The notes: a model not told the origin generated them from the sequence alone. Positions 27,275 to 36,353 are shown, numbered from the stretch's first letter. The stretch is 64,000 nt of DNA from Nocardiopsis eucommiae (GCA_018388625.1 CP074402.1:620001-684000), one strand, 5' to 3'. Program-made: numbers and translations.

Positions 27275-29423
27275 CGGGCCTCCTCGGTCGCAGCCCGGTC
27301 GCCCGGGACTGGGGTGTGCGCGGGGTCGGGGTTCCGTGGGTGGTCGGGGTCCGGGGCGCCGGTGCCGTCGGGGTCGGACCCGGAGTAGAGGCCGAGCCGG
27401 TCGATCGCCGACTCCACGGCGTTCCACGCGGTCTGGCCCAGGCCGCAGATGGAGGCGTCCCGCATGGCCCGGCCGACCTCCCGCAGCAGCGGTAGCTCCT
27501 GGGCGGGGAGGCGCCGGAGCGCAGCCGCAGCAGCGACTCCTCCTGGCGGACCGTGCCGACCCGGCAGGGCACGCACTGTCCGCAGGACTCGTCCCGGAAG
27601 AAGGCGGCCACGCGGGCCAGGGTCGCCCCGAGGTCGGCGGTGTCGTCCAGGACCAGCACCACGCCCGAACCCAGCGAGGTCCCGGCGGCCCGCGCCCCCT
27701 CGAAGGTCAGCGGGATGTCCAGTTCGTCGCCCCGGACGAAGGTCCCGGCCGCCCCGCCCAGGAGTACGGCGCGGATGGACCGCCCCTCGGGCATGCCGCC
27801 CGCGGCCTCGACGAGGTCGCCCAGGGTGGCCCCGAAGGGCAGTTCGTACAGGCCGGGGCGGCGCACTCCGCCGGAGACGCAGAACAGCTTGGGACCGGTG
27901 GAGCCGTCCGTGCCCACGGCGGCGTACGCGGGACCGCCCATGAGGAGCACGGGGAGCACGTTGACCAGGGTCTCCACGTTGTTGACCGTGGTCGGTTTGC
28001 CGAACAGCCCCTTCTCCACGGGGAAGGGCGGCTTGGTGCGGGGCTCGCCGCGCTGTCCCTCGATGGAGCCGAAGATGGCGGTCTCCTCGCCGCAGATGTA
28101 GGCGCCCGCGCCCCGCCTGATCTCGATGTCGAAGGAGAATCCGGACCCCAGGACGTCGGGGCCCAGCAACCCGCGCTCCCGGGCCTGGGCGAGGGCGTTC
28201 TCCAGGTGGCGCAGCGCGCGCGGGTACTCGCCGCGGATGTAGAGGTAGCCGGTGCGGGCACCGATCGCGTATCCGGCGACGGTCATGGCCTCGACCACGG
28301 AGAAGGGGTCGCCCTCCATGAGGACCCGGTCCTTGAAGGTGCCGGGTTCGCTCTCGTCGGCGTTGCACACCAGGTAGTGCGGGGTGTCCGGCTGCTGGGC
28401 GGTGGCGCTCCACTTGCGGCCGGTGGGGAAGGCGGCGCCGCCCCGGCCGACCAGGCCGGAGTCGGTGACCTCGCGGATCACCCCGGCCGGGCCGAGGCGC
28501 AGGGCCTCGCGGAGCGCCGCGTACCCGCCCGCCGCGCGGTAGTCGTCGAGGCTGAGGGGGTCCACGCGGCCGATCCGGCTCAGCAGGACGTGGTCGGGGG
28601 AGCCGGCGTCGGGGACGGCGGCGGCCGGGTCGGGTTCGGGCGCGCCGCCGTGGAGCGGTTCGGACGCGTAGGTGGTGGCGCCGGGGGCGTGGCCGTCGGG
28701 GGAACAGCCGTGGGTGGCGGCTGGGGCGGCGGTGTGCTCCGAGCCGTGGGCGCTGGGGTCGGTATCGGCGGTGTCCGCCGGGGCGCGCGCCGTGGTCGGC
28801 GCCTGGGCGTCGGAGACGCTGGTCGCGGAGCCCTCCGTGGGCGGGGCCGCCGCGAGGGAGTCCAGGGCGTCGGGGGTCGCGGGGGCGGCGACGGCGTACC
28901 GCGCGGGGCTCCCGGCTTCGAGGGCGAGCGCGGCGGGGGCGCGTTCGCACATTCCCAGGCAGGGGCTCTCGTGCCACGTGGTGCCGGGGGCGTCGGGCGG
29001 CCCGTCGGAGTGGCCGCCGGGCGGGCCCAGGCGCGCGGTCAGGCGGTCGCGGAGCGCGCCCGAGCCGGAGGCGGCGCAGGCGATGTCGGTGCACAGGTGC
29101 ACGACCCGGCGGGGGCGCTCGTGCAGGGCGAACATCGCGTAGAAGGAGGCCACGGCGTAGGCCTCGGCCGGGGGGACGGTCAGCCTGCGGCAGATGTGGT
29201 TGAGCGCGCCCCGGCTGATCCAGCCCACGCGGTCGTTGACGGCGTGCAGGGCGGGCAGGAGCAGGTCGCGCTGGTCGCGTGCGGCGTGCCCGCCCCGTGC
29301 GTAGCGCAGGTCGGAGTCCTGACGGGTCCCGCCCTCCCAGCCGGACGCGGGCGCCCCCAGGAGCGTGTCGACGGCGTCGCGTTCGGCGTCGGTGGCCACC
29401 TCGTCCAGAAGTCGCAGGTCCAC
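27271..29423 (-). CDS. NuoE-NuoF (FdsG-FdsB) fusion, NAD/FMN subunit of formate dehydrogenase (frame-disrupted)
   Basis: About 717 residues. Residues about 1-180 are NuoE-like with a 2Fe-2S site (HLCTDIACAASGSG and ESPCLGMCERAPAAL). An Ala/Thr/His/Pro-rich linker (about 190-280) follows. The NuoF part has the FMN/NAD glycine loops (GLVGRGGAAFPTGRKWS, GAGAYICGEETAIFGSIEGQ) and 4Fe-4S ligands in DESCGQCVPCRVGT plus a later Cys in DASICGLGQT. It oxidises reduced Fe-S clusters and reduces NAD+. One correction near 27515. The GTG start at 29423 is 40 nt from a GntR-type box. Coupled to the Fe-S gene by 4 nt. Confidence 0.85.
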
Positions 29424-29462
29424 GCCCGGATCACCTCAATCGTGTGTAAGACAGATCACAGG

Positions 29463-29478
29463 ATTCTGTATACAGAAG
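29463..29478. promoter_or_regulatory. GntR-type palindrome upstream of the NuoEF gene
   Basis: ATTCTGTATACAGAAG; the central TTCTGTATACAGAA is a perfect 14-bp palindrome. It lies 40 nt before the GTG of the NuoE-NuoF fusion, separating this transcript from the catalytic-subunit gene. Confidence 0.7.
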
Positions 29479-29616
29479 ACAGTAAGATGGGTGTTCCGGA
29501 TTGACAACCCTCGTTCCCCAAGGAGTTCGGGGCGGGGGCGGACCTTCCGGGCGCGCCGGGCGGACCGCCCCACCGGGGCTGGTGGGACGGTCCGCCTCCG
29601 CGCGCGAGCGGGACCC

Positions 29617-31569
29617 TCAGCCCGGCACCTCGCGGCGCAGCTCGGGAGGGAGTGGCCCGACCCGCTCGATCCGCACGGCGGCAGCCTTGTACTCGGCCGT
29701 CCCCGCGATCGGATCGGTGGCGTCGATGGTGAGCAGCTGCGTGTCCACCTGGTGCGGGAAGTGGAAGGTCATGAACACCAGACCGGGCCGCATGGACTCG
29801 GTGACCGACGCCGGGACCAGCACCGAGCCGCGACGCGAGGTCACGCGGACCGTCTCGCCGTCCTCGATTCCCAGCTTGGCGGCGTCCTCCGGGGACAGGT
29901 CCAGCAGTTCGCCCCGGCGCAGCGGCGAGGAGAAGCCGGAGGTCTGCACACCGGTGTTGTAGTCGTCCAGGCGGCGGCCGGTGGTGAGCCGGAACGGGAA
30001 GTCCTCGTCCAGCAGGTCCACCGGCGGCGAGTGGCCGACGATCCCGAACGGGGCCGGTTCGCCGCGCTCGACCGGGTCCTTCGACCACAGCCGGGAGTGC
30101 AGGTAGCTGGGCTCCAGCGTGTCCTCGGAGTAGCAGGGCCACTGGATGCCGTCGTGCTCGGCCAGGCGCGCGTAGCTCATGCCCCGGTGCATGGGGGACA
30201 GCGAGCGCACCTCGTCCCAGATCTCCTCCGCCGAGGGGCGTTCCCAGTCGTGTCCGAGCCGGGTCGCCAGCGCGCACATGATCTCGATGTCGTCCCTGGC
30301 GCCCTCCGGCGGGTCCAGGGCCTTGCGGACCAGCTGCACGCGGCGCTCGCTGTTGGTGAAGGTGCCGTCCGACTCGCACCAGGCCGCGCTGGCGGGGAGG
30401 ACGACGTCGGCGAGCTCGGCGGTGCGGGTGAGGAAGATGTCCTGGACCACCAGGTGGTCCAGGGCCCGCAGGCGGGCGGTGGTCTTGTGCGTCTCGGGCT
30501 CGGACTGGACGGGGTTCTCACCGATGACGTAGAGGGTCCGCAGCTCGCGCTCCTCCATCGCCTCGAACATCTGGGTGAGGTTCAGACCCTTGCGGCCCTG
30601 GATGGAGCGGCCCCAGGCCCGCTCGAACGGGGCCCGGACCTCGTCGTCCAGGATGTCCTGGAACCCGGCCAGGCGGTCGGGGATGGCGCCCATGTCGCCG
30701 CCGCCCTGCACGTTGTTCTGGCCGCGCAGCGGGTTGAGGCCGGATCCGTGCCGCCCGACGTGCCCGGTGAGCAGGGAGAGGTTGATCAGTGCTCGGACGT
30801 TGTCGGTGGCGTTGTGGTGTTCGGTGATGCCGAGGGTCCAGCACAGCTGGGCGCGTTCGGCGCGGGCGTAGGTGTGGGCGAGCTCCCGGATGGCCTCTGC
30901 GGGGACACCGGTCTCGGCCTCGGCCGCGGCGAGCGTCCACGGCTCCACCAGGGCGCGGTACTCGTCGAGCCCGCTGGTGGCGCGTTCGACGAAGGATTCG
31001 TTGGCGAGTCCGGCGTGCAGGATCTCCCGGCCCACGGCGTGCGCGAGCGGGATGTCCGTGCCCACGTTGAGGCCGAACCAGCGGTCGGCCCACTCGGCGG
31101 TGGGGGTGCGGCGGGGGTCCACGACGAAGAGCCGGGCCCCGTTGCGCACGCCCTTGAGCACGTGCTGGAAGAAGATCGGGTGGGCGTAGCGCGGGTTGCC
31201 GCCCCAGACGACGATGAGGTCGGTGTCCTCGATCTCCGCGTAGGAGGAGGTGCCGCCACCGGAGCCGAAGGCGGCGGACAGGCCCGCGACGCTGGGCGCG
31301 TGGCAGGTGCGGTTGCAGGAGTCGACGTTGTTGGTGCCGACGACGACGCGGGTGAACTTCTGCGCGACGAAGTTCATCTCGTTGGTGGCCCTGGCACAGG
31401 AGAGCATGCCGAAGGAGTCGGGTCCGTGGCGTTCGACGCCCGCCCGGAAGCCCGCCGCCGCGCGGTCGAGGGCCTCCTCCCACGTGGCCGGACGGAGTTC
31501 TCCGTGTTCGCGCACGAGGGGTCGGGTGAGTCGGTCGAGGGGGTTGGAGTGGTCTGCGGAACGACGCAT
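29617..31569 (-). CDS. Formate dehydrogenase catalytic (molybdopterin) segment, C-terminal half of a split alpha subunit
   Basis: Intact, 650 residues. It opens NPLDRLTRPLVREHGELRPATWEEAL, which in ordinary formate dehydrogenases follows directly after LCIKGRFG. The metal ligand is Cys89 with catalytic His90 in NNVDSCNRTCHAPSVAGL (Cys, not selenocysteine). Other bis-MGD features: VWGGNPRYAHPI, GRHGSGLNPLRGQNNVQGGGDMG, YVIGENPVQSEP, CESDGTFTNSERRVQ and the C-terminal TTGRRLDDYNTG. It has no Fe-S cluster of its own; the clusters are in the separate gene at 26336, so the two must assemble. Reaction: formate to CO2, electrons to NAD+ via NuoEF. Own GntR-type box 35 nt upstream. Confidence 0.9.
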   Translation of the reverse strand: MRRSADHSNPLDRLTRPLVREHGELRPATWEEALDRAAAGFRAGVERHGPDSFGMLSCARATNEMNFVAQKFTRVVVGTNNVDSCNRTCHAPSVAGLSAAFGSGGGTSSYAEIEDTDLIVVWGGNPRYAHPIFFQHVLKGVRNGARLFVVDPRRTPTAEWADRWFGLNVGTDIPLAHAVGREILHAGLANESFVERATSGLDEYRALVEPWTLAAAEAETGVPAEAIRELAHTYARAERAQLCWTLGITEHHNATDNVRALINLSLLTGHVGRHGSGLNPLRGQNNVQGGGDMGAIPDRLAGFQDILDDEVRAPFERAWGRSIQGRKGLNLTQMFEAMEERELRTLYVIGENPVQSEPETHKTTARLRALDHLVVQDIFLTRTAELADVVLPASAAWCESDGTFTNSERRVQLVRKALDPPEGARDDIEIMCALATRLGHDWERPSAEEIWDEVRSLSPMHRGMSYARLAEHDGIQWPCYSEDTLEPSYLHSRLWSKDPVERGEPAPFGIVGHSPPVDLLDEDFPFRLTTGRRLDDYNTGVQTSGFSSPLRRGELLDLSPEDAAKLGIEDGETVRVTSRRGSVLVPASVTESMRPGLVFMTFHFPHQVDTQLLTIDATDPIAGTAEYKAAAVRIERVGPLPPELRREVPG

Positions 31570-31603
31570 GTGGCCTCGCTCGGGGTTCGTGGCCTCAAAG
31601 GGA

Positions 31604-31619
31604 ATACTGTATGCAATGT
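31604..31619. promoter_or_regulatory. GntR-type palindrome upstream of the formate dehydrogenase catalytic gene
   Basis: ATACTGTATGCAATGT, 35 nt before the ATG at 31569 on the minus strand. Confidence 0.65.
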
Positions 31620-31651
31620 GGACTGAAGGGGCAATGGTGTGGAGATGGGTG

Positions 31652-32634
31652 CTAGGTCAGGGCGGGTGCGGAGACCCGCTGGTTGAGCAGTCCGGCCACG
31701 GCGTCGACCGCGCGCAGCGTGGGCGCCGGTGCGCCGGTGAGGTCCGCCAGCTCGACCACGGCGGACAGGATCACGTCCAGCTCCATCGGGCGGCCGCGTT
31801 CGAGGTCGTGGAGGGTGGAGGTGCGGTGGTCCCCGGTCCGCTCCGCGCCCGCGAGCCTGCGCTCCACGGAGACGTCGGTGCGCACGCCCAGCCGGGCGGC
31901 CACGTCCAGGGTCTCGTTCATCATGGTGCGGGCGAGGTCGCGGGTGGAGCGGTGACGGCAGATCTGGGCCATGGTCGAGCGCGTGAGCGCGCTCAGCGGA
32001 TTGAAGACGATGTTGCCCATGAGCTTCACCCAGACGTCCACGCGGAGGTCGGGTTCGACCGGGCACCTGAGCCCGCCCGCCGTCATCGCCTCGGAGAGGT
32101 CGCGGCAGCGGCGGGAGTCGGAGCGGTCCGGTTCGCCCAGGGAGAAGCGGGTGCCCTCGATGTGCCGGACCACCCCCGGTTCCACGATCTCCGTGGCCGC
32201 GTAGACCACGCAGCCGACGGCGCGTTCGACCGGGATGGCGCGGCTGACCGCCCCTCCCGGGTCCACGCTCTCGATCCGGTGACCCGCGAGCGGTCCCTCG
32301 ACTCCGTGGAAGTACCACCAGGGGATGCCGTTCTGAGCGGCGACCACGGCGGTCGCCGGGCCCAGGAGGGGACGCAGCATCGGCCCGCAGTCGGCGTAGT
32401 GCTGGGCCTTGAGGCCGAGCAGGACGGCGTCCACGGGGCCGACCTCGGCCGGGTCGTCCGTGGCGTGCGGGTGCGCGGTGAAGTCGCCACGGGGGCTGAG
32501 GACCCGGACTCCGCGCTCGCGCAGGGCGCGCAGGTGGGCGCCCCGGGCGATGAGGTGGACGTCCGCTCCGCCGCGGTGCAGGGCGGCCCCGCGTAGGCGC
32601 CGATGGCACCGGCGCCCAGGATGGCGATGCGCAT
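31652..32634 (-). CDS. PanE/ApbA-family reductase, candidate oxalyl-CoA reductase (frame-disrupted)
   Basis: About 327 residues, one correction near 32590. It starts MRIAILGAGAIGAYAG (NADP Rossmann motif), then HLIARGAHLRALRERGVRV, VLLGLKAQHYADC and AAQNGIPWWYFHG, and the C-terminal domain DVWVKLMGNIVFNPLSALTR with the conserved Lys and Asn of ketopantoate reductases. Classical PanE makes pantoate. In Methylobacterium extorquens, however, a PanE homologue (PanE2) encoded with oxc and frc is the oxalyl-CoA reductase forming glyoxylate. The same genomic company here makes that the favoured function. The ATG at 32634 is 19 nt from the best palindrome in the island, shared with the divergent MoeA-like gene. 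Confidence 0.75.
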
Positions 32635-32652
32635 GAGGACTCCTTCCTATTC

Positions 32653-32670
32653 CATACTGTATACAGTATG
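32653..32670. promoter_or_regulatory. Best GntR-type palindrome, between the PanE-like and MoeA-like genes
   Basis: CATACTGTATACAGTATG is a perfect 18-bp palindrome and the fullest copy of the island box. It could control both divergent genes. Confidence 0.8.
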
Positions 32671-32712
32671 CTCACTCGCATCCGTCCCCTCACCACGGCA
32701 GGGAGAGAAGGA

Positions 32713-34076
32713 ATGCCCGACTCGGGTGCCTGGGAAACTTCTCCGCTTCTTCGTGACCGCCGCCCCTCCGGACACCACGCGCCCACCCCCTGGCCCCGGG
32801 CCCGCGAGCTGGCCAGGGAGGTCGGAGCCGCGGGAGGGGCGGAGGCCGAGGACGTGCCCCTGTCCGCCGCCCGGGGGCCACCCTGGGCGCCGACCTCGTC
32901 TCCGCCATCGACGTCCCCGTCCTCGACAGCGCCGCCATGGACGGATACGCCGTCTGTGGCGAGGGCCCCTGGACCGTCGTCGGTCGGACGCTCGCCGGGC
33001 ATCGCGGCCCGGTCGTGCGCCTGCACCCGGGGAGGCGGTGGAGACGGCCACGGGTGCCGTCACGCCGGACGGGACCACCGCCGTCCTCCCCCACGAACAC
33101 GCCACCCTCGCCCGCCTGGGGAGGACGGCACCGCGCCGGAGGGTGCGCCCGGGAGACGGGCCGACGAGGCGGGGCGACCGTTCCCGCCGGAGGGCGCGCC
33201 CCGGTGGGGAAGCGGCCGGACGCGGGCCCCCGGCCGGGGCCGCCCGGACAGCCCGGCGTGCTCCTCAGCGGCGAGGTCGTTCCGGGGCGGCACCTCCGGC
33301 GCCGGGGCGAGACCACCCGGGCCGGGACGGTGGCCGCGCGCGCGGGCAGCCCGGTCACCCCCGCACTCCTGGGGTTGGCCGCCAGCCTGGGCCGTGACAC
33401 CCTCACGGTGCTGCGCCCGCGCGTGCGCGTCCTGGTCACCGGCGACGAGGTGGTGGGCGAGGGGGTGCCGCGCCCCGGCGCGGTCCGTGACGCCATCGGC
33501 CCGATCCTGCCCGGGCTGGTGGCCTGGGCGGGCGGGCGCGGCGAACCCGGCGTCGCGGTGCCCGACCGCGCCGGGGCCCTGGAGGAGCGCCTGGACGCCG
33601 TGGCGGGGACGGACACCGTGGCGGTCTGCGGCTCCTCCTCGGCGGGTCCCGCCGACCACCTGCGCCCAGCCCTGACCGCCCTCGGGGCGAGGTTCGTGGT
33701 CGACGGCGTGGCCTGCCGACCCGGACACCCGCAGCTGCTCGCCGTCCTGCCCTCGGGCGCCGTGGTCGTGGGGCTGCCGGGCAACCCCGGGGCCGCCCTC
33801 GCCGCCGCCCTCACCCTGCTGGTGCCCGTGCTCAGCGGGCGCGCCGACCGGCGGGACCCCGCGCACACGGGGCGGCGGGTCCGGCTGGTCGGGGACGTGC
33901 TCCCGCACGCCCGCGACACCCGGCTGGTCCCCGTGCGGGTCAGCCGCGACCTCGCGGTGGAGCTGCCCGCGAGCGGCTCCGCCGACCTGCGCGCGGCCGC
34001 CGTGGCCGACGCCCTCGCGGTGGTCCCGCCCGGCCGGGTCCCCGGCCTCGTCGAACTCGTCGGGGTTCCGGCGTGA
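32713..34076 (+). CDS. MoeA-like molybdopterin molybdenumtransferase (heavily frame-disrupted)
   Basis: The ATG follows AGAGAAGGA. At least four frame corrections (near 32880, 33030, 33120 and 33240) are needed to recover a MoeA-like protein of about 455 residues: WPRARELAREVG, then SAIDVPVLDSAAMDGYAVCG (the MDGYA signature), ATGAVTPDGTTAVLPHEHA, VLLSGEVVPG, RVRVLVTGDEVVGEGVPRPG and VVGLPGNPGAALAAALTLLVPVL. MoeA inserts molybdate (or tungstate) into molybdopterin. A second, intact MoeA homologue is at 55158; this copy is divergent from the PanE-like gene in the formate island and may serve its molybdoenzyme. The high number of disruptions leaves open that it is a real pseudogene. Confidence 0.6.
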
Positions 34077-34097
34077 CCCACGCACACACCGGACTTC

Positions 34098-34113
34098 GTA
34101 CACTGTCTACAAC
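34098..34113. promoter_or_regulatory. Degenerate GntR-type box upstream of the regulator gene
   Basis: GTACACTGTCTACAAC, the weakest of the seven copies, 37 nt before the ATG of the GntR gene. Suggests autoregulation. Confidence 0.5.
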
Positions 34114-34149
34114 GACTCTGACCGTGCAGCCGGACACTGGAGACTCCTC

Positions 34150-34833
34150 ATGCCCTCGGAGGGATTGAACGCCGTCGCGGGACGCATCCAGCGCCCGGTT
34201 CCGCTGCGCGAGGCCGTCTACGAGGCGATTCTCGACCTCATCACCACCCGTGCGCTCTCTCCGGGCCAGCACCTGGTGGAGACCGAGCTGGCCCGCACCC
34301 TGGGGGTCTCGCGCCAGCCGGTCCGCGAGGCCATGCAGCGACTCAGCAACGAGGGGTGGGTGGACCTGCGGCCCGGCTACGGGGCGTTCGTGCACACCCC
34401 CACCGAGAGCGAGGCGGACCAGCTCCTGGCCGTGCGCGCCATGCTGGAGGCCGAGTCCGCCCGGCTCGCCGCCGAACACGCCTCCGCGGAACAGATCGGC
34501 CGACTGCGCGAACTGGTCTCCACCGGCCGCACCGCCGCCGAGCGGGCCGACACCGACGCCGTCGTCAAGGCCAACGCCGACTTCCACCGCACCGTCACCG
34601 AGGCCTCCGGCAACCGGGTGCTCACCGAGCTCGCCGCCCAGGTGGACCGCCGGGTCCGCTGGTACTACGCCCCGGTGGCCCGGATCCGCGGCTCCGCCTC
34701 CTGGGACGAGCACGAGCAGCTGGTCGAGGTCATCGAGCGGGGTGACACGGCTCGGGCCCGCGAGCTCATGAGCGAGCACACCGAACGCACCCGTCGCACC
34801 TACCACGAGGAAGTCGACGGCACCCAGACCTGA
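34150..34833 (+). CDS. GntR/FCD-family transcriptional regulator of the oxalate/formate island
   Basis: Intact, 227 residues. Winged HTH at about 18-85 (REAVYEAILDLITTRALSPG, ETELARTLGVSRQPVREAMQ) and an all-helical FCD ligand domain at about 90-215 with the metal-binding pattern in ADFHRTVTEAS, DEHEQLVEVI and MSEHTERT. FCD regulators bind short palindromes and are released by organic-acid or acyl-CoA ligands. Seven copies of one palindrome precede units of this island, including this gene, so this is the likely regulator, with oxalate, formate or a CoA ester as candidate effector. Confidence 0.88.
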   Translation: MPSEGLNAVAGRIQRPVPLREAVYEAILDLITTRALSPGQHLVETELARTLGVSRQPVREAMQRLSNEGWVDLRPGYGAFVHTPTESEADQLLAVRAMLEAESARLAAEHASAEQIGRLRELVSTGRTAAERADTDAVVKANADFHRTVTEASGNRVLTELAAQVDRRVRWYYAPVARIRGSASWDEHEQLVEVIERGDTARARELMSEHTERTRRTYHEEVDGTQT

Positions 34834-34912
34834 CCCCGTGGTGACCCGTTCTGACCGCCCACCCCGGAAGCACCGCCTCCCGAGGGTGGTTGTAGGTTGC
34901 GTACCCGAGACT

Positions 34913-34953
34913 CCGGACGAGGGGCGCCGTACCCGGTCAAGACAAGACGGCGC
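34913..34953 (+). ncRNA. Guanidine-III riboswitch (ykkC-III)
   Basis: The 41 nt from CCGGACGAGG through CGCCGTACCCGG to GACAAGACGGCGC keep the conserved pseudoknot elements of the guanidine-III aptamer: CCGG paired with CCGG, GGCGCCG-type stem paired with CGGCGC, and the invariant ACGAGG and ACAAGACGG segments. It closely resembles the Thermobifida fusca aptamer as I recall it. The downstream ribosome site GGGAGG (about 34973) precedes the guanidinium exporter, matching the usual target. Control is probably by exposing the ribosome site when guanidine binds. Confidence 0.9.
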
Positions 34954-34987
34954 GAACCACAGTTCGCACGTCTGGGAGGTACCAGTC

Positions 34988-35302
34988 ATGGCCTGGGTCG
35001 TTCTCGTGATCTCCGGTCTTCTCGAAACCGCGTGGGCCGCCGCGCTCCACTCCTCACAGGGCTTCACCCGCCTGTGGCCCTCGGTGATCTTCGGTGTCAC
35101 CCTCGCCCTGAGCATGGCCGGTCTGGCCTTCGCCCTGCGCACCATCCCCCTCGGCACCGGCTACGCCGTCTGGGTGTCCATCGGTGTCGTCGGTACGGCG
35201 CTCATCGGCATGTTCGTCCTCGGTGAGGGCTTCAGCGTGCCCAAGGCCCTCTGCCTGCTCGCCATCGTCGCTGGCGTCGTCGGACTGAAGGTCCTCCACT
35301 AG
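34988..35302 (+). CDS. gdx: Guanidinium exporter (SMR family)
   Basis: 104 residues, four transmembrane segments. MAWVVLVISGLLETAWAAAL has the essential Glu of small multidrug resistance proteins and the Gdx/SugE-type Trp pattern; the loop PLGTGYAVWVSIGVVGTAL is also typical of the Gdx clade. It exports guanidinium in exchange for protons as an antiparallel dimer. The guanidine-III riboswitch directly upstream supports this over the older SugE drug-resistance label. Confidence 0.93.
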   Translation: MAWVVLVISGLLETAWAAALHSSQGFTRLWPSVIFGVTLALSMAGLAFALRTIPLGTGYAVWVSIGVVGTALIGMFVLGEGFSVPKALCLLAIVAGVVGLKVLH

Positions 35303-35389
35303 GACCCGCTCCGAGGAACACGCCCCCGTCTCCCGTCCGCCGTGGTTCGGTGCCCCGGCGGACGCCCCACGCGGTGTTACTGTGCCGCC

Positions 35390-35755
35390 ATGACTGTCGG
35401 ATCCGTCGCCCAGTGGGTCGTGAACGCCGTCGACCCGCCCGCACTCGCCCGCTTCTGGGCCTTCGTGATCGGTGGGGAGGTCGAGCTCCAGGCGGACGGC
35501 TGGGCCGTCCTCCACGGAGCCGCGGGCCAGCCCCGGCTGTCGTTCCAACCGACCCCGGAGCTCAAGGCCCGCCCCAACCGCGTCCACGCGGACGTGATCG
35601 TCGAGGACCTCTCCGCGTCCGTCCGCTCCGTCGTGGACCACGGCGCCACCACTGTGGGGGAGGTGGTCACCGAGGAGGAGGGTTCGTTCCAGGTTCTGCG
35701 TGACCCCGAGGGCAACGAGTTCTGCCTGGTCGAGCCGGACCCCCAGGGCTCCTGA
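35390..35755 (+). CDS. VOC-superfamily (glyoxalase-like) protein
   Basis: 121 residues with a single paired beta-alpha-beta vicinal-oxygen-chelate module: VAQWVVNAVDPPALARFWAFVIGGE at the start and DPEGNEFCLVEP at the end. Single-domain members act as dimers in metal-dependent ring-opening, isomerase or resistance reactions. No substrate can be assigned. Confidence 0.75.
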   Translation: MTVGSVAQWVVNAVDPPALARFWAFVIGGEVELQADGWAVLHGAAGQPRLSFQPTPELKARPNRVHADVIVEDLSASVRSVVDHGATTVGEVVTEEEGSFQVLRDPEGNEFCLVEPDPQGS

Positions 35756-35769
35756 CCGCGCCCTTCGCG

Positions 35770-36261
35770 CTACCTCCGGGCGAGGCGGTAGCGGCTGCCG
35801 TCGTCCTCACGCTCCAGGAAACCCTCCTCGACCAGGTAGCGGCGCAGGGCGGAGGGGTCGTCGAAGCAGGTCAGAAGTGCCGTGTTCACCTGTTTCTCCG
35901 TGTACTCCAGTTCCGGAGCGAACAGGCGCCCGGTGACACGGCCGAGGGCCGCCAGACGCAGCTCGCGGCGGGCGGGCATCGAGGTGAGCCGCCCCTCGTG
36001 GAAGAGCGCGTCCACGGGGTCGGTGACCCGGGTCCCCTCCTTGTGCTCGCGCATGGCCTCGCCGAAGACTCCGGGCACGGCGACGATCCGCGTGCCCTCC
36101 TCGCGTACCAGCCCGTCCCGGAGGAGCCGGGACAGGTGTCGGGCGGTTCCCCGGACCTCCTCCCGGTCCAGGCCCTCGGGCCCGGAGGTGACGACCCTGG
36201 CGAACAGGGACAGACGTTCGGGGGCGGAGAGCGACGACACGAGCTGAGCGGGGTGCGGCAC
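35770..36261 (-). CDS. DUF2087-domain protein
   Basis: About 163 residues from a GTG at 36261 preceded by AGAGGA. The N-terminal half looks like a winged-helix domain (LSAPERLSLFARVVTSGPEG, RHLSRLLRDGLV). The C-terminal half carries the DUF2087 pattern (LFAPELEYTEKQVNTALLTC, DPSALRRYLVEEGFLER and GSRYRLARR). Domain pairing suggests a small DNA-binding regulator of unknown target. Confidence 0.7.
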   Translation of the reverse strand: MPHPAQLVSSLSAPERLSLFARVVTSGPEGLDREEVRGTARHLSRLLRDGLVREEGTRIVAVPGVFGEAMREHKEGTRVTDPVDALFHEGRLTSMPARRELRLAALGRVTGRLFAPELEYTEKQVNTALLTCFDDPSALRRYLVEEGFLEREDDGSRYRLARR

Positions 36262-36353
36262 GGCGGTTCCTCTGGACGGAGGTCGATCGGACCCCGCCAC
36301 AGTAGGAGCCGCGCCGCGACCCCGGCCAGTGAATATCCGTCCGGAACCGTCGG

